From the NCBI GenBank assembly GCA_003996215.1, contig QJPP01001642.1, positions 186,001 through 250,000 of the forward strand: a stretch of 64,000 nucleotides of DNA, given 5' to 3'. Each line of letters opens with the position of its first letter. Positions within the stretch are counted from its first letter, which is position 1. This stretch comes from Jaltomata sinuosa (taxonomy: Eukaryota; Streptophyta; Magnoliopsida; Solanales; Solanaceae). The translations under genes were made by a program, and so were the position numbers. The notes under the pieces are model-generated. The model was not told the origin of the DNA, searched no databases, and saw only the letters and a list, made by a program, of their open reading frames with translations. Below, in pieces: positions 1-11,808 of this stretch.

Positions 1-439
1 GTCAATTCCTTGGCTTCTCTAGCTTCAACTCTAACTCTGCCAGATTAAGCACAAGTTACTATCTTCCAAAAATGGGTAGTACCACTACCAAGTGAGGACA
101 AATATGCAGAAAATGAGCTTGAGCATCTCGTCATTGTTTCTGAAGCCGTAAAGGAAGACTGGCGATAACCTGCCATTGATTACTTGTGTTATGGTATACT
201 TTTAAAAAATCCAAGGAGAAGGACTGACATTCGTCGTCTTGCACATTATATAGAAGATCTTTTAAGGGAGTACTCTTACAATATTTGAGGAGGAAGAAGC
301 AGTCTAAGCATTGCAAGAAGAACATTCAGGAGTATGTGGACCACATCAATCTGGACCAAAACTTCACTTCCACATAATAAGGATGGGATATTATTGGCCA
401 ACGATGGTGAAGATTTCTTAGACTATGCTCGTAGATGCA
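1..439 (+). pseudogene. Tat-type Ty3/gypsy polyprotein fragment (RNase H end to integrase zinc-binding region), element Y
   Basis: Frame 1 reads as the stretch that joins RNase H to integrase in plant Tat-type gypsy elements, including ENELEHLVIVSEAVKEDWR and DYLCYGIL, followed by a shift of frame and the integrase zinc-finger region motifs HSGVCGPHQSG, RMGYYWPTMVK and DYARRC. In a live element this part binds zinc and helps integrase hold the cDNA ends. In-frame stops (for example TAA at 46-48 and 163-165) and at least one frameshift show it is dead. The reading stops exactly after the RRC residues at 439, where an LTR on the other strand begins. The upstream part lies outside the window. 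Confidence 0.8.
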
Positions 440-1341
440 TAATACATTCAAATTACACCCTTTAAAAAGTATAAAGGATAGTTGTCAAATATAGTAACCC
501 AATGACTAGGCTGGGGTCGAATCCCACATGGAATAGAGTGAGAGATATAATACTTAAAGTTGTTTATTTACTTCACTTTATGTGAAATCTTATTCCTTAA
601 CGAAATAAAAGTTTTTGTATTGAAATTTAAAACTAATGCGATGTAAATGATTAAAACTAACAAGGTTTATGAAATCTAGGATTGTTTCACCACAGAATAG
701 AATTCCTCTAAAGATTACAAGCATCAATATAGCCGATCCTTGGTTGATTTCGGGTGAACAATGATCAACAAATTACCAATTATTATCTTCTGATTTGAAA
801 TTGGTCTATTCTTCACTTATTTTCCCAAATGAAATGAAATGTACAAAAGAGATGATCAAAATAAGTTAAGTAGAATTAACGTATTCCTACAAAATTCCAT
901 TAAACAAGGATTAACTCCTTGAGTTCTAAGCCATTAACAGTTCCTAACCTTAAAAAGCCCTTCCAAAAGTACAATAAGGTTAAAAGGCATTCAACTAAAT
1001 GTTTGCAACCGCTAGTCTTCAAGAAATCGATTGTTAACGACTCTCCCACAACCTATTAACTCCTATATCAACCCTTTTTCCCTAAGATTTGTTCATTATA
1101 TGGGTTCACAGTCCCGGAGTAGGGGTTTAGTTACCATGCTATAAAGAGAAACAACAATTGTAATTGAAAGAGACATACTTGCGAATTGAATAGATTAATA
1201 GTAGAAAATTGTTCTTCCAATAGAGAACCAAAAGTAGCACTCAAAACTTTTCAAAACTCAAGCCAAAAGTAACGTATTATCACCAAGAAAAGCGTGTAAA
1301 ATTGTTGACTGAATAGTATATGCAAAAGTACCCTAGAAATC

Positions 1342-1350
1342 CTATTTATA
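1342..1350 (-). promoter_or_regulatory. TATA box of LTR X
   Basis: The minus strand reads TATAAATAG here, about 40 bases downstream (in LTR sense) of the repeated-word cluster at 1390-1640. Position and sequence fit an RNA polymerase II core promoter marking the U3/R border. Confidence 0.55.
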
Positions 1351-1389
1351 GTTGTACAAACTAAATCTAGATTGGTCTAGGAAAAGAAA

Positions 1390-1640
1390 GACACGTCATC
1401 TCATACGGAAGCCAAAATGGTCTGTAACAGTCCATAATAGACCATTTCTTGGACTATTATAACTCCTACTCCTCAGCTGCTGTCTGGTCCCTAAAATGGT
1501 CAAGGGAACGGACTGTTACTGATGAAAATGGTTTGTTATGCCCATTATTATAACTTATATTCTTATGCCAACTTCTGTCTCTGAAGTTGAGTGTAATAGT
1601 TGTACCAATGGCTCATTTCAACTCAGAACGGTCAGTAATG
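1390..1640 (-). repeat. Short inverted-word cluster in U3 of LTR X
   Basis: Within 250 bases the words GTAACAGTCC, GGACTGTTAC, AATGGTC and GACCATT recur in both orientations. The cluster lies just upstream of the TATA box in LTR sense. It is the counterpart of similar clusters, with different words, in the other LTRs of this window. Confidence 0.6.
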
Positions 1641-1793
1641 CTCTTTGTTTTAACACATCTTTGCCCTTTTGTTAAATCAAGTCTATCTTTCCTGAAACAC
1701 AACCAAAGCACATCAATTTGCACAATACCTACTTGAAAACTACAAAACTTTTTTATAGCATCAAATGTGCCGTAAAATCCCAGCACATCAACA

Positions 1794-2329
1794 CCTTCAA
1801 CTTAGAGATTTTGCTTGTCCTCTAGCAAACAAAATAAAATAAACACATTGACTAAGCACAAAACCAACGAATGCTTAACTATAAGAAAACCTAGGATGTC
1901 TACAACAGTTCTATCAAATAACTTCAAACATGTGTTCACATCAACTTCCAACCCCAATTTTTATGCCACAGTGCAAACAAAACTCATTTGAGATATGAGA
2001 ATGCGCACATGACATCATATTGTTAAGAAATGACTGTGTAAGTCATGCATTGAAACTAATTTATCTTGTAGTCAATAAGGAATCACCATATGCCCTCACG
2101 TTAGACCAACATAATGTCCTTTGCTTTTCATATTAAGCACACATGAGGTTCTATAAGACAAATGAGAAGAGAAAACATTCACGGTCACAATGAATTACGC
2201 ATGCAACACTCGATAAATCATAAGCTTGCCCATAGTGTGATACACTACTAATATAGGATATGTCAACCTTAGGATCAAAAAAGACTTTTTACTGGTTGTA
2301 ATGTAGGCTAAGGTACGGGTAGGATTTGT
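1794..2329 (-). other. Non-coding 3' spacer and polypurine tract of element X
   Basis: No gene is visible. The minus strand ends in a purine-rich stretch (AAGTTGAAGG) directly before the LTR, preceded by the 'gaggacaagcaa' block seen again before the 3' LTR of element C. This is the region between pol and 3' LTR, where plus-strand DNA synthesis is primed. It is broken at about 2330 by the tail of a LINE. The rest of the internal region of X is not present here. Confidence 0.6.
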
Positions 2330-3934
2330 TTTTGGTAAATAAACAATTTTATTACCAAAGTGACTCATTACAAAACCAAACAGGGCCGACCTCCTATTTC
2401 TAAACATATTCAAGGCAAAAATATTAACAAGGAATAACATGTAACCCTAATACAAAAGTTTATGTAAGACAATAACCTAAGGAACTGCTGCAACATATGC
2501 CAGTGATAAATCAGTGTGGAGCTTTGATGCTATCTTCCTTAGTCAGTAGGTGTCAATCTTCAGTAATCGTTGTTACAATTTAAGGAACAACAAGTAATTG
2601 ATTGAGCAGTGGTATCCAAGTATTCAACTATCAACCCTTAATATGGATGAAAATGGCTATTTCTCTTTCGATCTTTGTAGGCTGATAATGATTATGCTAA
2701 AATCTGATCAAATTGCTTTCTCGCCATATGAAAGTCACAACCATCGTAAACAAGCAACTAATAATGCTACCTCTACCTGATTTCTTCTTTTCCCACTTCA
2801 CTACCCATTCTACTTCATCCTGCCAAGTACCTATGGTTCTAGAAACTCTCAGCCACAAAAAAAATCTTTGCCATAGTCTTTGAGTGATACAATATTCAAA
2901 GAAAAGGTGCTCTCTTATTTCATCAGCATCTTGATAGAATACACATGTAGGGGACACAATTATTCCAAACTTTCGTAACCTGTCAACTGTAGCTAGTCTC
3001 TTCTGTAGTGCCAACCATAGAAAGAACTTATGTTATGGATGAATATTCAGATGCACTGTGAGGCTCTTCCAAGGTGCTTTGCGAATCTGTGGTAGCAATG
3101 ATACATACATATTCTTGATGTGAAATTTACTGTGGAGTACCAGTGTCTGTAGTCTCGTAAGTAGATTCCCTTGGAGAGTAGTTGCATTCAGAACCAGTGC
3201 TCTAACTTCGATGATCTTTCAAGCAACCCAGGTAGATGACTTAGGGATTAATTTTTTTTTCCATATCTGCAGTTTTCATATAGTATATATGTACCCACTT
3301 GTCCCATATGCAGTCTTTCTTGCTGGCCACTGCCCAGAACTATTTTAATATAACCGCTATATTCCAAGTGTGCAGGTGCATAATATTAAGCCCACCAGCA
3401 GCTTTAGGCTGACAAATCTTTGCCCATGAGACCAAAGCCCACTTAGATATCAGTGTAGCCCCAGTCCACAGATAAACTCAACACACTCTATCAACAAGAG
3501 TCATGATTCTTTTAAGGAGAAGAAAAAATTGTGCCCAATAGGTTTGGACACCAAAAACCACAGACTTAATAAGCTGCAACCTGCAAGCATAGGTAAGGAG
3601 TCTAGCAGACCAACACCTGACCTTTTTAGTAATTTTATCAACAAGAGGCATGCATTGTGCTACTGTCAGTTTCTTGGATGAAAGGGGAACCCCTAAGTAT
3701 TTAAAGGGGAGGGTGTCCTCAATGAAGCCCAGTTATGTAAGGATAGCCTTTCTCTCTTGGTTTTTAACCCCAAACATAAAGAGTGAGCTCTTATCAGGGT
3801 TGGACTGGAGTTTAAAAGCATTGGCAAATCTAGTGAAAGCAGCCCACAAAAGTTTCACAGAATGTACCTCAGCTTTACAAAGCATCAATAAATCATCCTT
3901 ATCAGGGTACAAGTAGGATTCATTTGGCACAAAT
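2330..3934 (-). pseudogene. L1-type LINE fragment: C-terminal part of ORF2 (reverse transcriptase and zf-RVT) plus 3' tail
   Basis: Read on the minus strand from 3934, the sequence gives the end of a plant non-LTR reverse transcriptase: a degraded metal-binding motif (DKDDLL where FADDLL is usual, near 3890), then motifs recognisable as KYLGVPLSSKK, QCMPLVDKITKKV and PKAAGGLNIMHLHTWN in shifting frames. It ends with the zinc-binding RT domain near 2830-3010 (RLATVDRLRKFGI, CVFYQDADEIREHLFFEYC). Downstream is a non-coding tail that ends with TTTATTTACCAAAAAC at about 2330, a form typical of plant LINE 3' ends. Frameshifts and stops abound. The 5' part is missing: LTR element A begins at 3935 in the middle of the RT domain. 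Confidence 0.8.
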
Positions 3935-4447
3935 TGTCATGCCCTGAGGCTACCCCCTGGATGTGACATGGTGCTTAGTGTCACGAGTGACCCCAAGCTA
4001 ACCCATGGCATGACATATCTAAGTAAAACCAGTTTAAAGATATGTACTGTGCAGAAAACTAAAGCAATTGAATATCTGAAAGCGGGAAGAACCCAAATGA
4101 AATTTGAATATAAGAATCTAGTTGAATACTGACTGAATAACAATACTAAAAGTGCTGAATCTAGTCTACGTCTAAAACCCATCCAACTGAATAGGAGTTG
4201 CTGGGACATGCCCCCAGCTAACTCTAGCAAAACTGAAAACTGAAGATAAATACTGAAATAAAGGCATGTCAATTATCCCCGAACTATTGGGGACTCACCA
4301 CTGAGCTGCTGAGTACGGATCGGAGGTCAAGTTAGGCACAATCCTGATGCTGAGTACCTGAACCTACATCATGAAATGATGTAGCACAAAATTATGTGTC
4401 AGTACTTTGAATGTACTGAGCATGCAGGATACAAGATGGACTGAACA

Positions 4448-4468
4448 ATATATATATATATATATATA
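4448..4468. repeat. (TA)n microsatellite
   Basis: About ten TA units inside the 3' LTR of element A. The homologous place in the 5' LTR near 11600 lacks the run, so it expanded or was lost after insertion. Confidence 0.9.
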
Positions 4469-5524
4469 ACTGAACAAAAAATAAACATGCTGAAATATAA
4501 CTGAGAGCTGTACTGAATGCAGTGACCAAGTATAAATCATGAAATAACATGCTGATCTGAATACTGAATACAAGGTCAATGCACATGAATCTAACTGTTG
4601 TATATACTACGAACCGACATACCCCAAGCTGGGCTAACTGTGGGGTAAACCTGTAACCCTGGATGGAAGGGCGTTCATACCTTACCAAGGGTACAAATAA
4701 GTCTGACGTGGATCCACTGCTGATGTCCACAAGGGACAAGGAGGTGCAACCTAGTCTGATAACTGACTCCTTCAAACCTACGGTGGCGTCGTAGTTCTAG
4801 GACTTGGGGATTGCTACTAAGAGTCATAGCCTAAGCTTACATCTAAGCCCTCATCCCTAGTCCTCTCGGTACTAAGTCTACTCCCAACTGAATATAAGCG
4901 AGCATGCAACTATAACAATGGATAGCTCAAATACTGATATAATATGAGAATGCACACAACCAAGATGTAGGATATAACATTTAAATTCTGAAATTTGATC
5001 ATCTGACTGAGTCTGCCTAACATGTATAATCTATAGAGTACTGAAAATTACAACAAGTTAGGGTTCTGAACTCTGTACATGAATTATACTGATTCTCCAA
5101 GAAACATGGACTAAGCATTATATAATTCCATAACATCTGAATAGCAAGAATTCTCTAAGGTCTATGAACCCTAGGTTTTTAGCATTTATGGAGAATTGAA
5201 GGGTTTTGTCTGAGTGATAGGGACCTAATGGGTGTAAGGAACCCACTAGTGAAATCTCACATACCTGTATGAAGATTCTATGGTTGAACCTTTGGATTCT
5301 GAGAGGAATTTGGAGAAAACCCTTTTTTCCTTGTTCTTGAGAGAGAGCGTTCTGTTCTTGAGAGATTTGCTAAGTATGAGTGATTTAGGAGTAATGAGGG
5401 AGTAATAGAGTTAAAAACCCTTTAATTATCCCTAAAATGACATAGGGTCGGAATTAAAATAATTGGGAAAAGACTAGACTACCCCTGGGAAGGTTTAAAA
5501 GAATCTGCAGAAAATCGCGCTCAG

Positions 5525-5965
5525 GGACTTCATCTTGGTTGACGGACCGTCCTTCAGAATAATGGACCATCAACTGGAGCCGTGGTTCTGCCTGTGCATT
5601 TTAGGGTCTCTGGTCCTAGGAACGACGGTTCAACAGGACGGTCCGTCCTTATGAATGATGGCCCATCGTTTGACCCATTGTTCCTGGGGCTGGAACTGGG
5701 GTCCTCTGATTCTGGGAAATTACTACTTCTCAGGACAGACCGTTGTTCTGAACAAACGCCCGTCAAGGGACTCGTGGTTTCTGAAGATAGAGCTGAGGGT
5801 CTACTGGAATTTGGACTACGGTTTGAATGACATACAGTTCTTATGAACGACGGTCCATTGCCTCAACCGTGGTCACTGGAGTAGAACTGATGGGCTACTA
5901 TTTCAGGGATTACAGTTTCAAATGATGGACCATTCTTCTGAACAGGGGTCCGTGGTTTGAACCGT
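5525..5965 (-). repeat. Palindromic-word cluster in U3 of LTR A
   Basis: Variants of ACGGTCCGT recur in both orientations, for example GACGGACCGTC at 5541-5551, GGACGGTCCGTCC at 5636-5648 and ACGACGGTCCATTG at about 5847-5860. Each is close to a perfect palindrome around one central base. In LTR sense the cluster is followed at about 5497 by a CTTTTAAA sequence that may serve as core promoter. Confidence 0.7.
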
Positions 5966-6054
5966 GATTCCTGGGAACTTGAACTTTTCTAAAAAAATTA
6001 TTTTCTACTGGTTTTCTGAGCTTAGTGTGGGCTTGGGAGTTTTGGAGGGTTATA

Positions 6055-6073
6055 ATATCCCCCCCTTGGGATC
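6055..6073 (-). other. Polypurine tract of element A
   Basis: The minus strand reads ATCCCAAGGGGGGGAT directly before the LTR start. A purine run in this position resists RNase H and primes plus-strand synthesis. Element B has the related AAGGGGAAGATAT at 39595-39607. Confidence 0.8.
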
Positions 6074-6292
6074 ATTCGTCCTCGAATAAAGACTGAACAA
6101 GCTGAGTTTAGAGGGAAAGAGCTGAAGTCCCTACCAACTGAGTACTAGAAATTGATACCTGACTGAATTGAGTTCCATGAACATACACATAAGCTGAAAT
6201 GCAAGGAAAGTTGATGGAACAAAGTACTTGAGACTGAATTACACAAGAGTAAACTGAGAGACTGAATAGGAATTGTTACCTCAAGCAGAAAC

Positions 6293-7888
6293 TTAGTTGG
6301 AAGGAAAGAGGTGAGGGTACTTGGACATCATGGCTGCTTCTGCTTCCCAAGTAGCTCTCTCTACGGACTGGTTCCTCCATAAAACTTTAACTGAAGAAAC
6401 TTCGTTATTTCTCAATCTATGAACCTGACGGTCAAGAATCTCAACTGGAACCTCCTCATAGGTGAGGCTATCCTTCACAACCACACTTTCTAAGGGGACA
6501 ATCGATGTCGGATCACCCACACACTTCTTCAACAAGGAAATGTGAAAGACTGGGTGAACAACTGCTAATTCTGCTGGTAACTCTAACTCATAAGCCATAT
6601 TACAAACCCGTTTTGGGATCTTGTAAGGGCCTACATATCTGGGACAGAGCTTCCCTTTCTTGCCGAATCTCATCACACCCTTCATTGGTGACACTTTCAG
6701 GAAAACCCAATCATCACTTTCGAAATCTAAGTCTCTTCTCCTAATATCTGTATAGGATTTATGACAACTCTGAGCTATCTTAAGCCTGTCTTTAATGAGT
6801 TGAACTTTTTCCATAGCCTTATGAACTGAATCTTGTCCAATCAAGGCTGCTTCACCTACTTTAAACCAACCAACAGGTGATCTACATCTGCGCCCATATA
6901 GAGCCTCGTATGGGGCCATCTGAATGATGGAATGGTAGCTATTATTGTAGGCAAACTCTATGAGAGGTAGGTGATCATACCAACTACCCTTGAAATCGAT
7001 TACGCAATCCCTCAACATATCCTCTAAAGTCTGAATGGTACGCTCTGCCTGACCATCCATCTGCGGGTGAAATACTGTGCTGAGCTTTACCTGAGTGCCA
7101 AGACCTTTCTGGAATGACTTCCAGAAGTGAGATGTAAATGGAGGGCCTCTATCTGAGATGATAGATAAAGGAACTCCATGAAACCTGACTATCTCACTTA
7201 TGTAGAGCCTGGCATAATCTTCTGCTAAATCTGTAGTCTTGACTGCTAAGAAGTGAGCTAACTTGGTAATTCTGTCCACTATTACCCAAATGGAATCGTG
7301 CTGCCTGCGAGTACGGGGTAGACCCGTTATGAAATTCATGTGAACCACTTCCCACTTCCAAGTAGGAATGCTAATCTCCTGAGTCATACCTCCTAGTTTC
7401 TGATGTTCTACCTTTACCTGCTGACAATTGGGACACTTGGCCACGAAATCCGTGATGTCCCTCTTCATGCCATTCCACCAATAGACTTCCCATAGATCAT
7501 GGTACATCTTAGTGGCAACTGGATGAATGGAATATCTGGAACTATGGGCTTCTATAAGGATCTGCTGCCTTAACTCACCCACATTTGGAAGACACAAGCG
7601 ACCCTGGTAGCAAAGTACACCATCTCCCCCTTGAGAGAAAACCTCTACTCTCTGTTGATGAACTGCACCCTTCAACTGAAGCAATATAGGGTCACTATCT
7701 TGTTTCTCCTTAACCTCTGCTGCTAGGGAAGATTCTGCTCCATTTTGAACTATCAGACCACCTTCTAATGTGTCCATAAGGCAAACCCCTAAGCGAGCCA
7801 GCCGATGAACATCTCTGGCTAGTTCTCTCTTTTCTTTCTCAACATGAGACACACTACCCATAAACAGTATGCCGAGGGCATCAGCCAC
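6293..7888 (-). pseudogene. Element A integrase with C-terminal chromodomain
   Basis: A 531-residue open stretch covers the whole integrase. The zinc-binding region has two His followed by CPNCQQ (near residue 150). The catalytic core has the second D in IISDRGPPFTS and the E in GQAERTIQTLE, but the first catalytic Asp is replaced: the usual MDFI reads MNFI (codon AAT). The C-terminal part has VHPVFHISLLKK and a chromodomain-like end with VEILDRQVHRLRN and ATWEAE, which in this family targets integration to heterochromatin. The first Met lies inside the linker from RNase H, since pol is one polyprotein. The reading frame is remarkably long, but the missing Asp predicts an inactive enzyme. Confidence 0.9.
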
Positions 7889-9100
7889 TACATTGGCCTT
7901 ACCCGGGTGTTAGAGCACATTCATGTCATAATCCTTCAGGAACTCAAGCCATCTCCTCTGACGAAGGTTCAACTCTCTCTGGGTGAACACATACTGGAGG
8001 CTGTTATGGTATGTGAACACATCAACATGGACACCATACAAATAGTGCCTCCAAATCTTTAGGGCAAACACCACCGCTGCAAGCTTGAGGTCATGAATCG
8101 GGTAATTCTTCTCATGGACCTTAAGCTGTCTGGAGGCATAAGCTATGACCTTACCCTGCTGCATTAAGACACCACCCATGCCAACTCTGGATGTATCACA
8201 ATAAACCACATAACTATCTGAACCCTCTGGTAGAGTCAAGACAGGAGCTGTAGTCAACCTGGTCTTCAGTTCTAAGAAACTCTACTCACACTCATCTAAC
8301 CACTGAAACTTGACCTTTTTCTGAGTCAATCTAGTCAATGGGGATTCTATAGATGAGAATCCTTCAATGAACCTTCTGTAATAGCCGGACAAACTCAAGA
8401 AACTTCTGATTTCTGTAGGAGAGGTGGGTCTGGGCAAGTGCTTTACAGCCTCAATCTTATGAGAATCAACACGGATCTCTTCTTTGGATACTACATGACC
8501 AAGAAAAGCGACCGACTGTAACCATAATTCACATTTGCTGAACTTAGCGAATAGCTGGTGATCCTTGAGGGGTTGCAGAACAACCCTCAGATGAGTCGCA
8601 TGCTCCTCTTTATTTCTAGAGTAAACGAGGATATTATCAATGAAGACGATGACGAACAAGTCCAAATACTGTTTGAATACCCTATTCATTAAGTCCATGA
8701 AAGCTGCAGGAGCATTGGTTAGTTTAAAAGACATAACAATAAATTCATAGTGACCATACCAAGTTCTAAAGGCTATATTTGGGATGTCACTCTTTCTGAC
8801 TCTGAGATGATGATAGCCGGATCCAAGGTCTATCTTAGAGAAATAACTGGCACCCTGAAGATGGTCAAATAAGTCATCAATCCTGGGGATAGGATATTGG
8901 TTATTGATTGTGACTTGATTCAACTGACGATAGTCTATGCACATCCTGAGAGAACTGTCTTTCTTACGCATGAACAATACTGGAGTACCTCATGGTGAGA
9001 TGCTGGGTCTGATGAAGCCTTTGTCTAAAAGGTCTTTCAACTGTTCTTTCAATTTCTTGAGCTCAGATGGAGCCATTCTATAAGGAGGAATTGAGATAGG
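7889..9100 (-). pseudogene. Element A reverse transcriptase and RNase H
   Basis: RT reads from about 9100 to 8280: PPYRMAPSELKELK region, CIDYRQLNQVTINNQYPIP, FSKIDLGSGYHHLRV, and the catalytic loop FIDNILVYS, where FIDD is normal, so the second metal-binding Asp has become Asn. RNase H follows (8257-7910) with YCDTSRVGMGGVLMQ and WRHYLYGVHVDVFTYHNSL, where TDH is usual, a further loss. A stop at 8282-8284 separates the two parts and another at 8986-8988 interrupts the RT start. Both domains would normally copy the element RNA into cDNA. Element B shares the FIDN change. Confidence 0.9.
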
Positions 9101-9718
9101 CTAGGTATCTGGAAGGAGATCAATTCCGAAGTCGATTTCCCTTTCTGGGGGAACTCCAGGAAGATCTTCTGGGAACACTTCTGGAAACTCACTGGCTACT
9201 GGGACTGACTCAAGAGTTGGGGTTTCAAAGTTTTAGTCTTTAACCCGAACTACATGATAGATGTACCATTTGGAAATCATCTTTCTGGCCTTAAGGTAGG
9301 AAATGAAATGACCTACAGGTGCTGAGGTACTACCCTTCCACTCTAGGATTGGCTCGTTAGGAAACTAAAAATGAACGATCCTAGTTCTGCAATCGACTGA
9401 GGCATAACATGAATGTAACCAATCCATGCCTAGAATGATATCAAAATCTACCATTTCTAACTCTACAAGATCTGCTGAGGTGACTTTCTGGGAAACTATG
9501 ACTGGGCAATTTCTATATACCCGTCTAGCTATAACTGGGTCACCAACTGGAGTAGAGACTGAGAAGGGTTCTAGAAGAGTTTCTGGACTGACATCAAAGT
9601 TTACTGCTATATATGGAGTAACGAAATAAAGCGTAGCTCCTGGATCTAAAAATGCATAAACATCAGAATTAATGACTCATAACGTACCCGTGACCACATC
9701 GGGAGAATCTTCTTGGTC
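9101..9718 (-). pseudogene. Element A aspartic protease region
   Basis: In minus-strand frames one can read DPGATLYFVTP (the active-site loop, here with Pro after Asp as is common in this group), STPVGD, and FDIILGMDWL, followed by the linker to RT. The protease would cut Gag-Pol. Stops and shifts are scattered through it (for example the TAA at about 9671 in plus coordinates), so no long ORF remains. Confidence 0.75.
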
Positions 9719-10895
9719 CTAACGACCCTGAAGTGCATACAACCTGTTCTGGCGCTGATAGCTACCCGTACCAGATGAGGCACCCTGCTGAGTAGGGCAA
9801 CCTACTGGAGCTGCTATAGAACTGATCTGAGTCTGAGGGCGAACATCCTTACCCTTTTGAGAAGCTGTGGGATAATCCCTCATCATGTGGCCTGGCTTAC
9901 CACATCCAAAGCAATTTCCGCTGCCAGCCATGCACTCACCTTAGTGGTTCTTACCACACTTCTTAAAAATCGGATTAGTGCACCCACTAGTAACCAAACC
10001 TTGGGACTTGGAGCCAGATGCTCTACCCCATTGGTCCTTCCTAAACTTAGGCACTGGGGCACTAGCAGAAGATGGATCTGGTGCTGAATTTTTTTGTTGA
10101 TACTGAGAGCGATTTCCACCCTCTGACCTCTGTTGAAAGTGGCTATACTCATCTGTCCTAGCCCTCTTAGCATCACCTCCCCTTTCCGTGATCTTTTCCT
10201 CCTCAATCTGTTGAGCATAATTAACTAACCTAGAGAAGTCCATTTCCTTCATAAGCATGGCCGTCTTGCATTCCTTGACAACTTAGTCGGACACACCCGA
10301 CATGAACTTACTCATGCGAGCTCAGGAGTCAGCTACTATCGATGGAGCATACTTGGATAACTGTGTGAACTTCAGAGCGTAGTCCTGTACACTCATGTAA
10401 TCCTGCCTCAAGTTGATGAATTCCTGAACCTTAGCTTCCCTGAGCTCTAGTGGAAAGAATCTATCCAGGAAAGCAGTCCTGAACATATCCCAAGTCGCTG
10501 GTCATGCATTGGTACAACGGGATTCCTTCCACTACTGGTACCAAGTATAGGCCACTCATCTTTAGCTGATAAGTGGCCAAGTCTGCACCTTCGATCGAAG
10601 TGACACCCACAATGTCAGTGAGCTTCTGGATGTCCTCAAGGAACTCTTGGGGATCCTCTTATGACTTGGAGCCATGAAACTCTGGAGGGCTCATCCGAGT
10701 GAAGTCCTGGATTATGGCTGCAACAGCATTGACCTGAGGTGGAGCTGGTGCGGCAGCTTGTTGGTTTACCTGAGCGGTCATGGCTTGAGCGAGCACTTGG
10801 AAGGCAACCCTGAATTTGACATGTGTAACCTTCTCGTTTGAGGGGTCTGCTGGGGCTGCTGGCTGGTTTCTAGCATTAGCTCTTCTTGGAGGCAT
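9719..10895 (-). pseudogene. Element A Gag with zinc knuckle
   Basis: Starts with MPPRRANARNQP at 10895, a typical start for gag of this family, and a central part ending FTRMSPPEFHGSKS. The middle (10258-10658) needs frame changes. The end has a retroviral zinc knuckle CFGCGKPGHMMRDYP in which the last metal-binding Cys is Tyr. Gag packages the RNA. Element B has the same start and the same knuckle, but there the first Cys is Tyr. Read as a decayed copy. Confidence 0.85.
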
Positions 10896-11100
10896 TTTTT
10901 TGAAATGCGAAGAGCACGAGTTAGAATAGAGAGAGATAAATTAGAGTTCACACTCTATAGAATGAGCTGGAAAAGAAAGAAAGGAAGTTATTCTTAATAA
11001 TGTCTCATAGGACCTCCTCCATAAGTGTGGCGTACTTCACACCCATGAAGGAGACTCTACTTGACGCAGCTTTCAGACATCCTAGGACACTTGAACCTTA
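10896..11100 (-). other. 5' leader of element A
   Basis: About 200 bases between primer-binding site and gag start, with no coding sequence. The start of gag lies close behind an A-rich run (TCAAAAAAATGCC on the minus strand). Confidence 0.6.
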
Positions 11101-11113
11101 TGCACTGATACCA
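11101..11113 (-). other. Primer-binding site of element A (initiator tRNA-Met)
   Basis: The minus strand reads TGGTATCAGTGCA four bases after the LTR end. The consensus complement of plant initiator tRNA-Met is TGGTATCAGAGC, so there is one mismatch. This primes minus-strand cDNA. Confidence 0.9.
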
Positions 11114-11117
11114 AGTT

Positions 11118-11808
11118 TGTCACGCCCCGAGGCTACCTCCTAGATGCGACATGGTGCTTAGTGTCACGAGTGACCCCAAGCTAACCCATGGCATAACATA
11201 TCTAAGTAAAACCAGTTTAAAGATATGTACTGTGCGGAAAACTAAAGTAATTAAATATCTAAAAGCGGGAAGAACCCAAATGAAATCTGAATATAAGAAT
11301 CTGGTTGAGTACTGACTAAATAACAATACTAAAAGTGCTAAATCTAGTTTATGTCTGAAATCCATCTAACTGAATAGGAGTTGCTGGGACATGCCCCCAT
11401 CTAACTCTAGCAAAACTGAAAACTGAAGATAAATATTGAAATAAAGGCATGTCTATTGTCCCCAAACTATTGGGGACTCACCACTGAGCTGCTGAGTATG
11501 GACCGGAGGTCAAGTTATGTGTGATCTGGATGTTGAGTGCCTGAACCTACATTATGAAATGATGTAGCACAAAAGTATGCGTCAGTACTTTGAATGTACT
11601 AAGCATGACATGCTGAACTGTAACTGAGAGTCGTACTAAATGCAGTGACCAAGTATAAATCATGAAATAACATGTTGATCTGAATACTGAACATGAGTAC
11701 TGAATACAAGGTCAATGCACATGAATCTGACTGTGGGAGGTACAACTAACCGACATACCCCAAGCTAGGCTATTTGTGGGGCCAACCTGTAACCCTGGAT
11801 AGAAGGGC
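11118..11808 (-). repeat. 5' LTR of element A, truncated to its last ~690 bases
   Basis: Matches 3935-4670 closely in the same orientation, then stops abruptly at about 11808 within the sequence AACCCTGGATAGAAGGGC. The next base belongs to the protease region of element D. About 1.4 kb of the LTR, with its promoter part, is missing, and no target duplication remains. Confidence 0.85.

Larger units (their letters stand above)
440..1793 (-). repeat. LTR of Athila/Tat-like element X (3' LTR)
   Basis: On the minus strand this runs from TGTTGATGTGCTGGG (ending at 1793) to a terminus near 440. It has a TATA-like box, a CG-containing repeated-word cluster upstream of it, and the U5-type motif GTGGGATTCGACCCC (rc of about 512-526) that also occurs in the LTR of element D. 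Directly beyond 1793 lies a polypurine-like stretch and the 'gaggacaagcaa' sequence typical of the 3' spacer of Athila/Tat elements, so this is the 3' LTR of a minus-strand element. The left end cuts the Y integrase fragment, so X inserted into Y. The exact left end is uncertain by a few bases. Confidence 0.7.
3935..6054 (-). repeat. 3' LTR of element A (about 2.1 kb)
   Basis: On the plus strand it starts TGTCATGCCCTGAGGC and its first 700 bases match 11118-11808 closely, which defines it as an LTR. The other end, TATAACCC in LTR sense at 6054, follows a G-rich polypurine tract; the canonical TG has become TA. The LTR holds a CG-rich palindromic-word cluster (5525-5965) and a TA microsatellite at 4448-4468. 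Small ORFs read in it are chance products of the repeats. Confidence 0.85.
3935..11808 (-). mobile_element. Ty3/gypsy chromodomain (Tekay/Del-like) retrotransposon A
   Basis: On the minus strand the order is a truncated 5' LTR (11118-11808), a primer-binding site for initiator tRNA-Met (11101-11113), gag, protease, RT, RNase H, integrase with chromodomain, a polypurine tract and a full 3' LTR (3935-6054). The domain order RT-RH-IN and the chromodomain place it in the chromovirus branch. Several frameshifts and stops make it non-autonomous. No target duplication can be checked because the outer part of the 5' LTR has been lost by a deletion that fused it to element D. Base pairs 3930-3934 (CAAAT) would be the left copy. 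Confidence 0.9.

Noticed and set aside
512..526. tRNA gene or SINE B box (GGGTCGAATCCC)
   Set aside because: Only the T-arm-like bit is present, with no acceptor stem, A box or terminator. It is part of the U5 motif of the X and D LTRs.
5554..5846. Small ORFs on both strands around 5554-5846
   Set aside because: They are produced by the palindromic ACGGTCCGT words of LTR A, which open frames on both strands. No domain, and they lie in U3.
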